In this document: positions 46,991 through 58,872 of the stretch, piece by piece
How the letters are laid out: every line of letters starts with the position of its first letter
Position numbering within the stretch: position 1 is the first letter of the stretch
Assembly: GCA_003996215.1 (NCBI GenBank)
Contig: QJPP01001580.1
Span: 372,001 to 436,000, forward strand
DNA: 64,000 nucleotides
Direction of reading: 5' to 3'
From: Jaltomata sinuosa
Lineage: Eukaryota; Streptophyta; Magnoliopsida; Solanales; Solanaceae
The notes under the pieces: model-generated
Database searches by the model: none
What the model saw: only the letters and a program-made list of their open reading frames with translations
What the model was told of the DNA's origin: nothing
Program-made: the position numbers and the translations under genes

Positions 46991-48863
46991 GATGTGGTAA
47001 TTGATTTTTGACTGAAGTATAAATTGAGCTGGATTACTGAGAGGTGTGTGCATACTGAGAGCATACAAAAAACTGATGAAGCATGAAACTGAGTATCTAA
47101 CATGATATCTGGTCTGGATCTTGAGTAGGGACTTAGCTGAAACTCATAAAGAACGAACACAACTTAAGAAATCGCAGTTGACTAAAAGGGGCGCCAGACT
47201 GAGAGAAGAGCTGCATGAGAAAACCATTTCCTTCTACTTGGACTTATTGTCAAGGGCTGAATTAAATGTAGGGCCCACTGGCCTTCGAATAACCACCGAC
47301 ATGTCTAAACTGATCGAATATGAGGTGTCTAGTATACTGGAAACTGAAGCTACTGGATGTAACATAAGAGCATTATGGTCAGGGAGTAAGAACAAGGCTA
47401 TTCCCGCCTTAGCAATATGGTTGGCAACTTTTCAGCTAAAGAAAACCTCTCTAACTTACACTAACTCCTCTAAATACCACACAGGCCATAAGCAATTACA
47501 GTTCTCACTGCACACATAAAAATACTAAGGTCTGAGTCTGACTACCTGCTTCCACCGGGTCCATGCCCATTTCGACTTAATCTCTTGCACCTGGAGTTAC
47601 CTCCTAAGAATAGTATTCCTTCTTATCACAACAACCAACTAACCTTGGGCTCCCAATCAAAAGGGTCACTAGTTGTGCAAAACAAAGATCCACATATTTC
47701 CCAACACGATATTCAAGTTTATAACTATGGTCACCTTATGGTTTCATAGATTACCCTATTTAAGACTTCTCTCCTCTTTCCTATCATACTAGGAGTCACA
47801 GTTTCAAGAACCTCTACAGAGGGACATACTAAAATTCCTCATCCAACTATTTTGCACGAATAATCCTTACCTCCCAATTCACCTACACCTAGAAGTCAAG
47901 GTGGACAAGTACACTAACAAGGAAAAGAAATCTTCTACCTCCTAGTTGGGCTATTACAAGGACTTCTCCCCCTAACACTTATAACAAAACAAACCAGCAT
48001 CATTGAAAGAAAAGAGGGGGAGCAGGAGCATCACGAATGAAGGATTTCAGATTGATCTTGACCTATACTTAGCGTGATCAAGCCACTCAAGGTGGGGCTT
48101 GGGGAACTGAGCATAATAGGTACGAGTGATGCATATATGAGACATGTAAGGCATGAAGAGTGGGGATAACCACCCCCTTATTATCCAAGACAAGGTCAAA
48201 AGGAATAGAGCAAGGAAATCATAAGTGCCAAGCATTTCAAAAAATCAGGTATGATCATATACATGACATAGCATGACTTGATTAGCCAGGGAGGCATGTC
48301 TGAAGAATGAACTGAGCAAATAGGACTGAGCATACTGAGAGATATGAGTTTGCATAGTTAACAAACCTCAAGGCATAAAGGTGGAATTTATAGAATCACA
48401 GGATAAGAGTAGAATCATTGTCTGAAGTAATCACTTATCATTCTAGAATCTGAACATAAGCGTGAATCTGAATAGAGTGCGCAAATATGAAATAGGACCA
48501 TGGCACTGACAGACAAGTTATGCAAAAGGTATCGCAGTGGAAGAAGTACACTTAGGATGCTAGGATGGAAATAAGTTTTTGCCTCCCCTCTCAACTTTGT
48601 TCTAACACCCAAAAGAATCACTACCTGAGCCTCCAAAATCTGGCCGATTCTACATCCCACCATCTCCCCCTTAGATTCATGCTACCTTTCTAAGTCTGTG
48701 GATCTTTTGCTACTTTCTAAACGGAACTATGATCATTTTACCCTAACAGAACATACACTACTCCAAAATCTAGCGTGAACACCCACTTCCTTCTATAGTC
48801 TAAAACTCTCCTTTGCCTAAAAAATCCAGGCCTCAACCCTTCTACCTCCTTTTCATTCTAGGT
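46991..48863 (-). other. Element A internal non-coding segment replacing pol
   Basis: No protease, RT, RNase H or integrase motif is readable on either strand. The segment is colinear with B 56920-58555 in inverse orientation; for example 'cctagaagtcaaggtgga' at about 47890 matches 'tccaccttgacttctagg' at about 57860. A 132-codon antisense open frame (47121-47519) is not kept in B. Confidence 0.7.
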
Positions 48864-49430
48864 CTAGACAACACATAACCAAACAAGAATAGGGGTCCGG
48901 GGACTATGGATGCATAAAGGAAGAAATTCTAGTGACGTACCTGATTTAACTTCTGGAGGAATACTCTGACCCGGGGGGCTAGGCAATGAAGGGAATCGGT
49001 TTTGGAGTTGAACACCACGGTTGCTCCGCTTAGCTGAGGGGAAATCCCTTATCCTATGGCCCAACTGACCACACCTAAAGCACCCTTCCTTGCCTGCAAG
49101 ACACTCACCTAGATGGAGCTTACCGCAACTACTATAATAAGGGTACCTCAAGGTCTTAGGAGCCTTATGGTGACAAGACTGAGAATCGAGGGCTGGTGTG
49201 CGAACTGAAGATGCGGTTGGTCCGGATGACCTCTGCTGACAAGACGATTGGTTCCATGTTTTGGTACTCTTGTCCTTCCTCTTCCTCTTATTTAGTTTCT
49301 CTTTCTCATTCAACTAATCTATCATGGCTTCAGACAACATACAGATGGCATCACGAAATTCTATATTCAAAACCTCATGATCTGGAATGATCAGATTAGC
49401 ATTCCTCGTGGGGTTTCTTTGTGGAGACAT
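48864..49430 (-). pseudogene. Element A short gag with zinc knuckle
   Basis: ATG at 49430. Codons 1-38 match the gag start (MSPQRNPTRNANL, HEVLNIEFRDAICMLSEAM), then TAG at 49314-49316. The same frame goes on for 149 codons: a Lys-rich stretch (EKEKLNKRKRKDKS), a Ser/Gln linker, SSCGKLHLGECLAGKEG and the nucleocapsid knuckle CFRCGQLGHRIRDF, whose last Cys is Phe. The gag core between codon 38 and the Lys-rich part is missing compared with element C. Element B has the same start, stop position and deletion. Confidence 0.85.
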
Positions 49431-49624
49431 CATCTGAAATGCGTAAGGAATGGAATAGAAGGGTAAGTAGAGTCAAACTCTATCGCACGATAGTGAATAT
49501 GAAGAAGTGAAGTTTTTTCCTAAAACATCTCATAGCCTCCCTTCATAAGTGTGGCGCGCTTCACACCCATAAAAGAGAAACTACTTGACGCGGCTTTCAA
49601 ACCCCCTAGGAATCTTGAACCTGA

Positions 49625-49637
49625 TGCTCTGATACCA
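49625..49637 (-). promoter_or_regulatory. Element A primer-binding site
   Basis: The minus strand reads TGGTATCAGAGCA, one change from the initiator-Met tRNA complement, 4 nt from the LTR. Confidence 0.9.
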
Positions 49638-49641
49638 AATT

Positions 49642-52060
49642 TGTCACACCCCGAGACTACCCCCTGGACGTAACACGGGACCCAAGATCAAAAGTGACCT
49701 CAAGATAACCCTCTGGCATTAGCATGACTTAAAAACTAAGCATAACATAAGAACGAAAGCTTAACTGAAGTAATGAACAACTTAATCTGTTATATAAATA
49801 AAGTCTAAGATTGAAGATTTGAATACAACTGAATATCTAACTCTGTGTCTGAAAGCCTCTACTACTGGCGGGTTGCTACGACAGGCCTCCAGCTAACTCT
49901 AAATACTGAAATACTGAATAGACAAGTTAAATCCTGAAATGAAAGAACTAGTAGTCTAGAATGAAGCTAAACTCCAAGTCCTCAAATGAGGAGGACTCAC
50001 CAAGCTGGATAGATGTGCTGTTGATCTACTAGCCATGGATCTGGGAATGGGCTATAGGATCTACATCATAATAAGATGCATCACAAAGAAGTATGTGGTC
50101 AGTACTATGGAATGTACTGAGTATGAGAGATATGCATGTGTCATGATAAAATATACTTGAAAGCATGCTTAAAACTGAAGTCATGCATGTGTCATAGTAA
50201 AACATGCTTAAAGCATAACCAATACTTAAGTCGTATAGAGATAGTAAGATTTGTAATAAAATGACTCAATGCAATATCATAAGTCAAAGACACCTTTAGA
50301 TCAATAGTAATAATAGAACTTCTAAAATCTGAAAGCAAGGAGTCAATGTACTTAAAACCTAAAATTGTTTCTGTGGGAGGTTCTCTAACCGATATATACC
50401 ACGTGAGCTACATGAAATCCGATGTATACCCCCCATCGAAAGGACCCAATATATCTTGCCAGGCTATAGAGGCATGACTGTGGCGTGATCACTAAATAGG
50501 ATGCCTAACAGAGGGGACTTAAACCAATGGGGGCACGTAGTCCAGGGACTAAAGGTACTCTCACCCTGTCCAACTTGGTGCTAAATACTACTCCCAAAAT
50601 ATATATATAACTCCTATAATACTGGGGCATATTTGATGCCAAAACTGATCATACCTAATAAAATATCTGATGTCAAATTTGTATGGATGCATAAAAAAAT
50701 AACTGATGTCAAATCTGTTTGAAAGCATAAAGACATATCTGATGTCATGCAATACAAATTCATGAGTCTTAGAGCTTAGCATAGCCATCATTTAAAATAA
50801 ACTTTCCTTTCTAAAATTATAACTTGAAGAATTTGACATGCAATTTCATGAAAATAGAGGTCATGTTGTCTAAACTTACCAATTTTACTTGAATTGATTA
50901 AAATCATGCTAGAATTCATCCTCAACATATGGGCCTTTGAAAATACTTAATATATCTCAAATAAATCATGGGTGATGAATGGGAAACCATAAACTGCCAC
51001 TTTAAAATTTAACCCATAAGTTCTCCCTAATTTGGGTAAGAACCCTACTTTCATAAATTGGACAAGGATTAGCCTTAAAATCATAAATAGGAAACCACTT
51101 ATAAAAATTCATGTAAAATCATGCAATTTAGAGTTAGAATTCATAGAAGTATCATGAGGAAATAATTTATAGAAGAACCCCTGAGAATTGGGTAAGAATC
51201 CTAATTTAGAAATTCATAAAATCACTTTAAAAGATTGAGGTTTTGGGCATAAGGGTGAAGGAATTCCCTTATTGAACACCCACATACCTTATTTGAAGCT
51301 AGCCCACAAAGAGCTTGAGAAGAATGGAGACTTGGAGTGAATCCCTTGCTATGGAGCTTGAAACCCTAACTTGAAGCTTAAGAGGATGGAACTCCTTTTT
51401 TCTCTTTTGGAACTTGATTGAAAGAATGGAAGAGAACTTAGGCTAAGTGGGAATAAAAACCCTTTTAAATAGGCTTAAAATAACTTAGTATTAGAATTAA
51501 AAGGGTGGTGAAAGACATATGTACCCCTGGGACTTAACTAAGAAAAAGCTAGAAAAAGTTGACTTTTAAGGACCACGGATGGATTCCACGAGTCGTAGAC
51601 CAACCCATGGCTCGTGGTTTCCATTCGTAGTTCCTGGCCAAAGGAACAAGCTTTAGAATTCAAACTACGAGTCAACAGGACAGACCCATAGAATGGGCTA
51701 CAGTTCGTGGACCTGAGTTATAGTCCTAGGATTTGACAGACCTCATGATTAGGTTCTATGAGTGGACATTACGGTCCATAGAACCTTCTATGGTACGTAC
51801 GACACTCTCATGGTTCCTGGGAAAATAGTCAGTCCTTAGGCTAAATTCCACGAGTGAATAGTATGGGCTATAGACTGAACTACAGTCCGTAGAAGGCACT
51901 CATGGTCTTAAGACCAGAGGCTGAACCTACAGAAGATGAATCACGACTCCATTCCATGACTCGTGGCTCAAACCACGGTCCGTGGTTTGGACCAGTGATT
52001 CTTAGAAAACTCAAAATTTTCAGAGATTTTAAACGCTGATTCAAATTCTGGGGTGTTACA
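49642..52060 (-). mobile_element. Element A, 5' LTR (right)
   Basis: TGTCACACCCC to GGGTGTTACA, 2419 bp. The U3 part (51590-51990) keeps the full palindrome cluster with perfect arms AAACCACGG/CCGTGGTTT at 51970-51988; a TATA-like TATTTAAAAG lies downstream on the minus strand at about 51463-51473. Confidence 0.92.
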
Positions 52061-52568
52061 ATTGAGCTCCCCTATTAGATATAATAGAGATTGGAACTCC
52101 ATGTAGCCAAACTATCTTTTTAATATACAACCTTTCATACTCTTCAACTATATAAGTAGTCTTGACCGGCAAGAAGTATGCCCATATGGAATCAAATTTC
52201 TGATATGAGCGGGGCAAACCAGTGATAAAATTCATATTGATCATGTCCCATTTCCAAAATGAAAGATCTATACATTGCATATAACCGCCAGGATTTTGGT
52301 TTTCTTTTTTAACTTGTTGACAATTTGTTCATTGAGCAACAAATTCTGCAATGTTCTTCTTCATGTCACTCCACCAATACACTCATTTCAAGTCATGATA
52401 CATTTTAGTTGATCCCGGATGGATGGAATATCTTGAATGGTGTGCTTCTGTCATAATTCTCTTTATTAGTCCATCTACATTAGGTACACACAACCTGTTT
52501 TGGCACCGGAGTACTTCATCTAGCGTAATGCGCATTTTGCACAATAATCCCTTCATCTGGAGATTCAA
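52061..52568 (-). pseudogene. Element H integrase, zinc finger and core start
   Basis: The upstream piece (52383-52568) has the histidines of the zinc finger in TEAHHSRYSIHPGSTKMYHDLK. The next piece (52061-52280) carries the core start FWKWDMINMNFITGLP and GVPISIISNRGAQ. Both catalytic Asp visible here are Asn (NMNF for NMDF, SNRG for SDRG), and about ten residues are missing between DSIW and FLPVKTTY compared with C. The enzyme is therefore dead. The reading stops at the edge of element A and continues in frame at 44545. Confidence 0.88.
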
Positions 52569-53603
52569 GAAGGCAAACCCCCAAACTAGCTAGTTGGTAT
52601 AAATCCTTAGCTATCCCTTGTCTTTCCATGGACTGCCCCTAGGTGTTTTCCATCGTTTTACAACTTAAAGCATCAGATACCACATTTGCATTCCTTGGAT
52701 GATACATGATATCAACATCATAATATTTTAATAACTCAAGCCATCTTCCTGCCTCAGATTCATATCCTTCTGCTTAAAAATTTATTGTAAACTCTTATGG
52801 TTAGTATATATGTCAACATGAACCCCATACAAGTAGTGGCGCCATATCTTCAAAGAAAATACAACTGCTGCTAGCTGTAGATCATGTGTTGGATAATTTT
52901 TCTCATGTGGCCGCAACTGTCTTAAGGCATAAGCTATTACTTTACCATGCTACATCAATACACATCCTAAGCCCACTCCCTAAGCATCACAATACACTGC
53001 ATATCCTTCTATGCCTTCTGGAAGTACCAATACAGGTGTAGAAGTCAACTTATTCTTCAGCTCTTGGAAGCTTTTTTCGCATGCATCGCTCCATTGGAAC
53101 TTGGCTGACTTATGCATTAACTTTGATAAGGGTGCAAAAATGGAAGAAAATCCTTCAACGAACCATCTATAGTAACATGCCGATGCAAGGAAACTACGAA
53201 GATTCGTAGGTGTTGTAGGTATTTACCAGTTCTTCACGGCTTTTATCTTTTGAGTATCATCCCTTATTCCTTCATCGAAGACAATATAACCCAACAATGC
53301 AACAGATTTTAACCAAAACTCACTTTTAGAGAACTTTGCATATAACTTGCAATCATGAAGAATCTGTAACACCTGTTGCAAGTGATTAGCATGGTCCTCA
53401 TTTGATCTTGAATAGACCAAGATATCATATATGAATACAATCATGAACACATCCAAGAATGGCTTGAAAACCCTATTCATAAAATCCATAAAAGAGGCCG
53501 GTGCATTTGTTAGACCAAATGATATAAATAAAAATTCAAAATGACCATACCGCATTTGAAAAGTTGTCTTTGGTATATCTTTCTCTTTGACTTTTACATG
53601 ATG
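52569..53603 (-). pseudogene. Element H RNase H and RT C-terminal half
   Basis: The cleanest piece (53223-53555) has YGHFEFLFISFGLTNAPASF and the catalytic box as FIYDILVYS, where the first Asp of FIDD is Tyr, then QKIKAVKNW. Stops and small frame changes run through the RNase H part (about 52740-53220), where segments such as the WSDACEKSF-like block and the LRPHEKNYPTHDLQLAAV-like block can still be read. Element B cuts the domain at 53604 within a Tyr-His-His stretch just after the first RT catalytic block; the reading resumes at 61421. Confidence 0.87.
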
Positions 53604-56150
53604 TGTAACATCCTAAAATCCTAAGCTAATACCCGAACCTTTTCCACGAGTGTAATAATCTTTTTCCTAGTGTGGTGAGTTCTTTGGATGCGAATCATGT
53701 TCATAAGAAACTCCTACCATCAAGTTAAGTCGCAAGCACCTCACCAAAGTAAGTTTTTATGTAAGTCTAAACTAGGGTCAACTTCAATCAATTATTCCTC
53801 CTTAAATATAAAGAGTTATGTGGATTAGTACGTACCCAATTAAAGATTTTTGTGTCTTTTTTCTAACACCACCGACTGCACATTAATCCGAGTCCGGAGA
53901 AAAAAGTTATGGGCAGTTTACTGCATTGCTGGCAGGGATGGCGGATGGGAATGACAAACCGTGGTTCTGAACCATGGTCCGTACTTCAACTCGTCATTGC
54001 TGAACAGAAACTTAAAATTTTCAGCTTCAAAACCACTGGTTGGTTCACGACCCGTAGACCAAAACCACGGTCAGTAGAGTGACCCGTGGTTTATCAAAAT
54101 TCAGCTTTTCGGCAAGGTTTCCACGAATGACTTGACGGGTCATCGTGTTGAACGATGGTCCATCCTATAACCCATAGAATCACCTTCAGAGAGGTACCAA
54201 GTCCTATAAATTCCATGAATGGGTTTATGACTCATCAACCTATTCCACGACCCATCCTTCCATCCGTAGTTTCTGAGGATAAGAGGATCCTTATTTTCCT
54301 AAAGTCAAAACCACGAGTCTCAGGACGGCCCGTCATTCAGAATCACGGACCATAGAGTGACTCGTGGAATGAATTTCCAGTAGACTCCCATAAGTGGTTT
54401 TAGAAACCACGGCTTCCTTTGACGGTCCGTCCTTTTGGATGACAGACCGTGGACCAACTCTTGGTCCCTGAGATCGACCTTTTCCAGCTTTTTCCAAGCT
54501 TAAGTCCAGGGGTATTTTTGTAATTTCCCACTCTTTTAACTCCTATAGTAAGTCATTTTAAGCCTATTTAAGAGGGTTTTTATTTCCACTTGACCTAAGT
54601 AATTTACCATTCCTTCAATCAACTTCCAAAAGAAGAAAAAGGAATTTTCCATCCTCTCAAGCTTCAAGCAAGGGTTTCAAACTTCAAGTCTCCAAGCTCC
54701 AAGTCAAGTCTCCTAAATCTTTTCCATTGAAGTGGGTAATCTTTATCTAAGGTATGTGAGTCTTTAACAATGGGTTCATTTCACCCTTATGCCCAAAATC
54801 CCCAATCCTTATGTTGAATTATGAACTCATGAAATTAGGGTTTTGATCAAAATTGGAGAAAGTTTATGAAATCAGTTTCTATGTTAAATTCATGGGTTCT
54901 TATTGATTATTCATGGTTTGATTATGATTCTCTTATTGGTTTTAAAAACCCAAACATGAAAGTTGATTTTTAACATGAATCCATGAATTTGCATGTTTTC
55001 AAGAGAAAGATGGCATGATTAGATATCAAGGCCTTTATGTATTTAGGAAAATGTATGCCTAATTCTTCAAGTATGAACTAGAAAGGAAAGCATGTTTTGA
55101 ATTATGGCCAAGCTAAGCCTTCAGATTTATGAATTTGAAATGCATGGCATCAGATATGTCTTATTGCTTTTCAAACATTTTTGACATCAGATATGTCACC
55201 AGTTATGAACAGTTTTTACATCAGATATGTCATCAGTATGAACAGTTTTGGCATCAGATATGCCCAATATTATATGAGCTATATGTATGTTTTAGGAGTA
55301 GTATTAGCACCGAGTTAGATAGGGTGAGAGTACCCAAAAAGGTCCCAGAACTACGTGCCCCCGTAGGTTTTAAGTCCCCTCTATTGGGCATCAATATTTA
55401 GTGATCACGCCACAGTAATGCCTTTATACCCTGGCAAGGTATATTGGGTCCTCTCGATGGGGAGAATACATAGAATTCCATGTAGTTCACATGGTCTATG
55501 TCGGTTAGAGAACCTCCCACAGAAAATAGTTTATGCTTTTAAAACTTGCATTTGACTCTTATTCAGATTTCAGACTTATTATTTATGATTGTGTTTTAGC
55601 TTATAGTAAGTTTAGAGTCATTGCGCTCAGTTTTATCTTTAAAAGCATGATTTCAGTTATTTAAGTATACTTAGCATATTTTTATCATATTCATGTATTG
55701 CTCACATACTTAGTACATTCCATAGTACTAACGCATATTGCGCTGCATCCTTTTATGATGTAGATTCAGGCACTCCTTCCCAGCTTCGTGGCTAGAGTTC
55801 CCGGCCACTCACGATCAGCTTTGGTGAGTCCTCATAGATTGAGGACTAGACTTTATTCTATTTTTTCTTTCTATGCTTTCTTTCCTTCCAGATTGTTGAG
55901 TTAGTTAGGGTATTGTCCCATCAACTCCTTATTCTAGTTTTAGAGGCTTTTCAGATATAGTGTTGTTGGGTTCCGTTGGATGATTGTACCTCTTGATTCG
56001 ACTTTCTATTTATGATATTCTGAGCCTTTATCTATGATTGCTTCCACTTATGTTTTGTTATGCTTGAAAATGCTATGACCATGGGTTAGCTTGGGATCCT
56101 TATGGTCCCAAATCCACTGTTACATCTATGGGGTAACCTCGGGGATGACA
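53604..56150 (+). mobile_element. Element B, 5' LTR
   Basis: TGTAACATCC to GGGATGACA, 2547 bp, preceded by TGATG (53599-53603), which is repeated exactly after the 3' LTR. U3 palindromes cover 53930-54480, and TATTTAAG at 54565-54572 is the likely TATA box. Further on, TGACATCAGATATGTCA-type words recur at 55140-55265. Confidence 0.94.
54565..54572 (+). promoter_or_regulatory. TATA-like box, element B 5' LTR
   Basis: TATTTAAG in 'agcctatttaagagggtttt', about 85 bp after the palindrome cluster, present in both B LTRs and both A LTRs in similar form. Confidence 0.5.
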
Positions 56151-56154
56151 AACT

Positions 56155-56167
56155 TGGTATCAGAGCC
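56155..56167 (+). promoter_or_regulatory. Element B primer-binding site
   Basis: TGGTATCAGAGCC, a perfect initiator-Met tRNA complement, 4 nt after the 5' LTR. Confidence 0.94.
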
Positions 56168-56359
56168 TCAGGTTCAAGAGTCCTAGGATGTCTGAAAGCC
56201 GCATCGAGTAGAATCTCTTTCATGGGTGTGAAGCGCTCCACACTTATGAGGGGAGGCTATGAGATGTTTTAGGAAAAACTTCACTTCTTATGTTCAATAT
56301 CGTGTGATAGGGTTTGACTCTACTTACCCTTCTAATCCATTTTGTATGCGGTTCAGATA

Positions 56360-56920
56360 ATGTCTCCACAAACAAACCCCATGAGAAGTGCTAATCCAAC
56401 CACTCCAGATCATGAGGTTATGAATGCAGAATTTCGTGAAGCTATCTGCATGTTGGCTCAAGCCATGACAATTTAGTTGAATGAGAAAGAGAAACTAAAG
56501 AAAAGGAAGAAGAAAAACAAGAAGAAAAGATCATGGAACCAATCATCTTCTCAACAGAGGTCATCCGGACCAACCCCATCTCCAGTTAGCATACCTACCC
56601 TCGATTCTCAGTCTTGTCACCATAAGGCTCTGAAGACCTTGAAGTACCCTCGTTGTAGTAGATGCGGTAAGTTTCATCTAGGTGAATGTCTTGCAGGCAA
56701 GGAGGGGTGATTTAGGTGTGGTCAGTTAGGCCATAGGATCAGGAATTGCCCCTCATCTAAGTGGAGCAACTATGGTGTTCAGCTTCAAAACCAATTCCGT
56801 TCATTTCCTAGCCATCCGAGTCAGAGTATTCCTCCAGAAGTTGAATCAGGTACGTTAATAGATTTTCTTCCTCTATGCATCCATAGTCCCCGTACCCCTA
56901 CTCTTGTTTGGTTATGAGTT
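56360..56920 (+). pseudogene. Element B short gag with zinc knuckle
   Basis: ATG at 56360 starts MSPQTNPMRSANPTTPDHEVMNAEF; TAG at 56474-56476 is codon 39, exactly as in element A. The frame then continues through a Lys-rich stretch (EKEKLKKRKKKNKKKR), the SSSQQRSSGP linker and CSRCGKFHLGECLAGKEG to a second stop at 56708-56710. That second stop replaces the first Cys of the knuckle (TGC to TGA), and FRCGQLGHRIRNCP follows it. The gag core is missing as in A. B cannot make a full Gag. Confidence 0.85.
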
Positions 56921-58554
56921 GTCTTGACCTAGAACTAAGTGGGGATAGGAGGGTTGAGGCATAGACTTTTAAGAGAAGGAGAGTCTTAGACTATAGAAGG
57001 AAGTGGGTATTCGTGCTAGATTCTGGAGTAGTGTATGTTCTGTTAGGGTAAAACGATCATAGTTCCTTTGGGAGGTTTATGAGAGGTCTATAGACTTAGG
57101 AGGGTGGCATGAACCTAAGGGGGGGATGGTGGAATGTAGAATCGGTCAGATTTTTGAGTCTCAGGTAGCGATGCTTGTGGGTGTTAGAACAAAGTCAAGA
57201 AGGGAGGCAAAAGCTTATTTCCATCTTAGCGTCCTAAGTATACTTCTGCCATTATGATACCTTTTGCATGCCTTGTGTGTCAGCACCATGGTCCTATTTC
57301 AGATTCACGCTCAGATTCTAAAATGGCAAGTAATCGCTTCAGACAATGACTCTGCTCTTATCCTACGATTCTATAAATTTTAGCTTTATTCCCTGAGGTT
57401 TGTTATCTATGTAAACTCATGTCTCTTAGTACATTCAGTCCTATTTACTCAGTTCAGTCCTCAGACATGCCTTAATGGCAAATCAAATTATGTTACATCA
57501 TGTATATGCTCAGACCTGATTCTTCAAATGGTTCGCGCTTATGATTTCCTTGATCTAAAGCCCTTTTACCTTTGCCTTTGATTACGAGGGGTGGTGATCC
57601 CTACCATTCATGCCTTACATGCCCAGTATGTGAAAAACTCATGCCTACTATGCTCAACTCTCCAAGCCTTGCCTCGAGTGGCTTGATCACGCTAAGTGTA
57701 AGTCTAGATTAATCTGTAATCCTTCATTTATGATGCTCCTGCTCCTGCCTTTTCTTTCAATGGTTCTGGTTTATGATGTTATAAGTGTTAGGGAAGAAGG
57801 CATTGTAGTAGCCTAGCTGGGTGGTAACAGATTCCTTTTCCTTGTTAGTGTACTTGGTCCACCTTGACTTCTAGGTGTGGGTGAACTATGAGGTAAGGAT
57901 TATTCGCGCAGAATAGTTAGATAAGGAAATTTAGTATGCCCCTCTATAGAAGTTCTTGAATTTCCGATTCCTAGTTATGATAGGAAAGAGGAGAGAAGTC
58001 TTCAATAGGGTAAGCTACGAAACCATAAGGTAACCATAGTTATAAGCTTGAATATCGTGATGGGATGCATGTGGATACCTGTTTTGTGCAACTAGAGACC
58101 CTTTGGTTGGGAGCCCTAGGTTAGTCAGTTGTTGTGATAAGAGGGAATATTATCCTTAGAAGATGTTCTTGAAGCAAAAGATCTGGTTGAGATAGGTTTG
58201 AGCATGGAGAATCGAGTAGTTAGACTCAGACCTTGGTACCTTTATCTGCGATGTTGAGGTTGTTAGTTGCAAATGGTAGGAGTGGTAATTAAAGGAGAAT
58301 AGTTTTCCCGTATATCTACTTCTCTTAGTTTGGTGTCCTTTTTGGTTAACTGCGATTTCTAAAGTATGTTCGTTCTTTATGAGTTTTAGCTGAGTTCCTA
58401 CTCTCATCCCAAACCAGTTATCATGCTGGATATCCAGTTCCTGTCCTGTTGGTCGTTCTTACATTTTTAGCATACATACGTGTCCCATGAAACCAGCTCA
58501 GTTCTTATTTCAATCGGAAGTCAGTTACCGCGATAGTACTTCAGCTTTTGCAAC
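56921..58554 (+). other. Element B internal non-coding segment replacing pol
   Basis: Colinear with A 46991-48863 in opposite orientation, with no readable pol motif. Open frames are short and not shared between the copies. Confidence 0.7.
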
Positions 58555-58645
58555 TAAGTTAAAGGAGCTACTTGGGAAGCAAAATTATCCATGAAGGCCA
58601 AGTACCCTCACCCTTCTCTTTCTAATTCAGTTTCAGCTTGAGGTT
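58555..58645 (+). pseudogene. Element B chromodomain stub
   Basis: Reads KGATWEAKLSMKAKYPHPSL, the last chromodomain helix, at the same place relative to the polypurine tract as in A. Confidence 0.8.
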
Positions 58646-58857
58646 ATAGTTCTATCCTTAGTATGTCCCTCCGAATCTATTCCATCAGTTTCCCTCACGA
58701 TCCTAGCATGTATTCATATTTTTGAAGTTGATTCAACTATGTTTTAAGTTGAAGAGTTCAGGTTCATGTTTATTCTTCAGTTTTCATGTTTCATTTGGGT
58801 TGGGCTGTTTTCTCTCTAGAGTTTCCTTGCTTAGTCTTCATTCGAGGACGAATGATC

Positions 58858-58872
58858 CCAAGGGGGAGATAT
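58858..58872 (+). other. Element B polypurine tract
   Basis: AAGGGGGAGATAT directly before the 3' LTR, the best-kept copy in the window. Confidence 0.9.

Noticed and set aside
47121..47519. 132-codon plus-strand open frame in element A, candidate antisense gene
   Set aside because: The homologous stretch of element B does not keep the frame, and the product has no recognisable domain. It is a chance open frame in the non-coding middle segment.
49314..49316. Shared TAG in A and B gag as a programmed readthrough signal
   Set aside because: The gag core beyond it is deleted in both copies and there is no pol to express, so an inherited defect is simpler.
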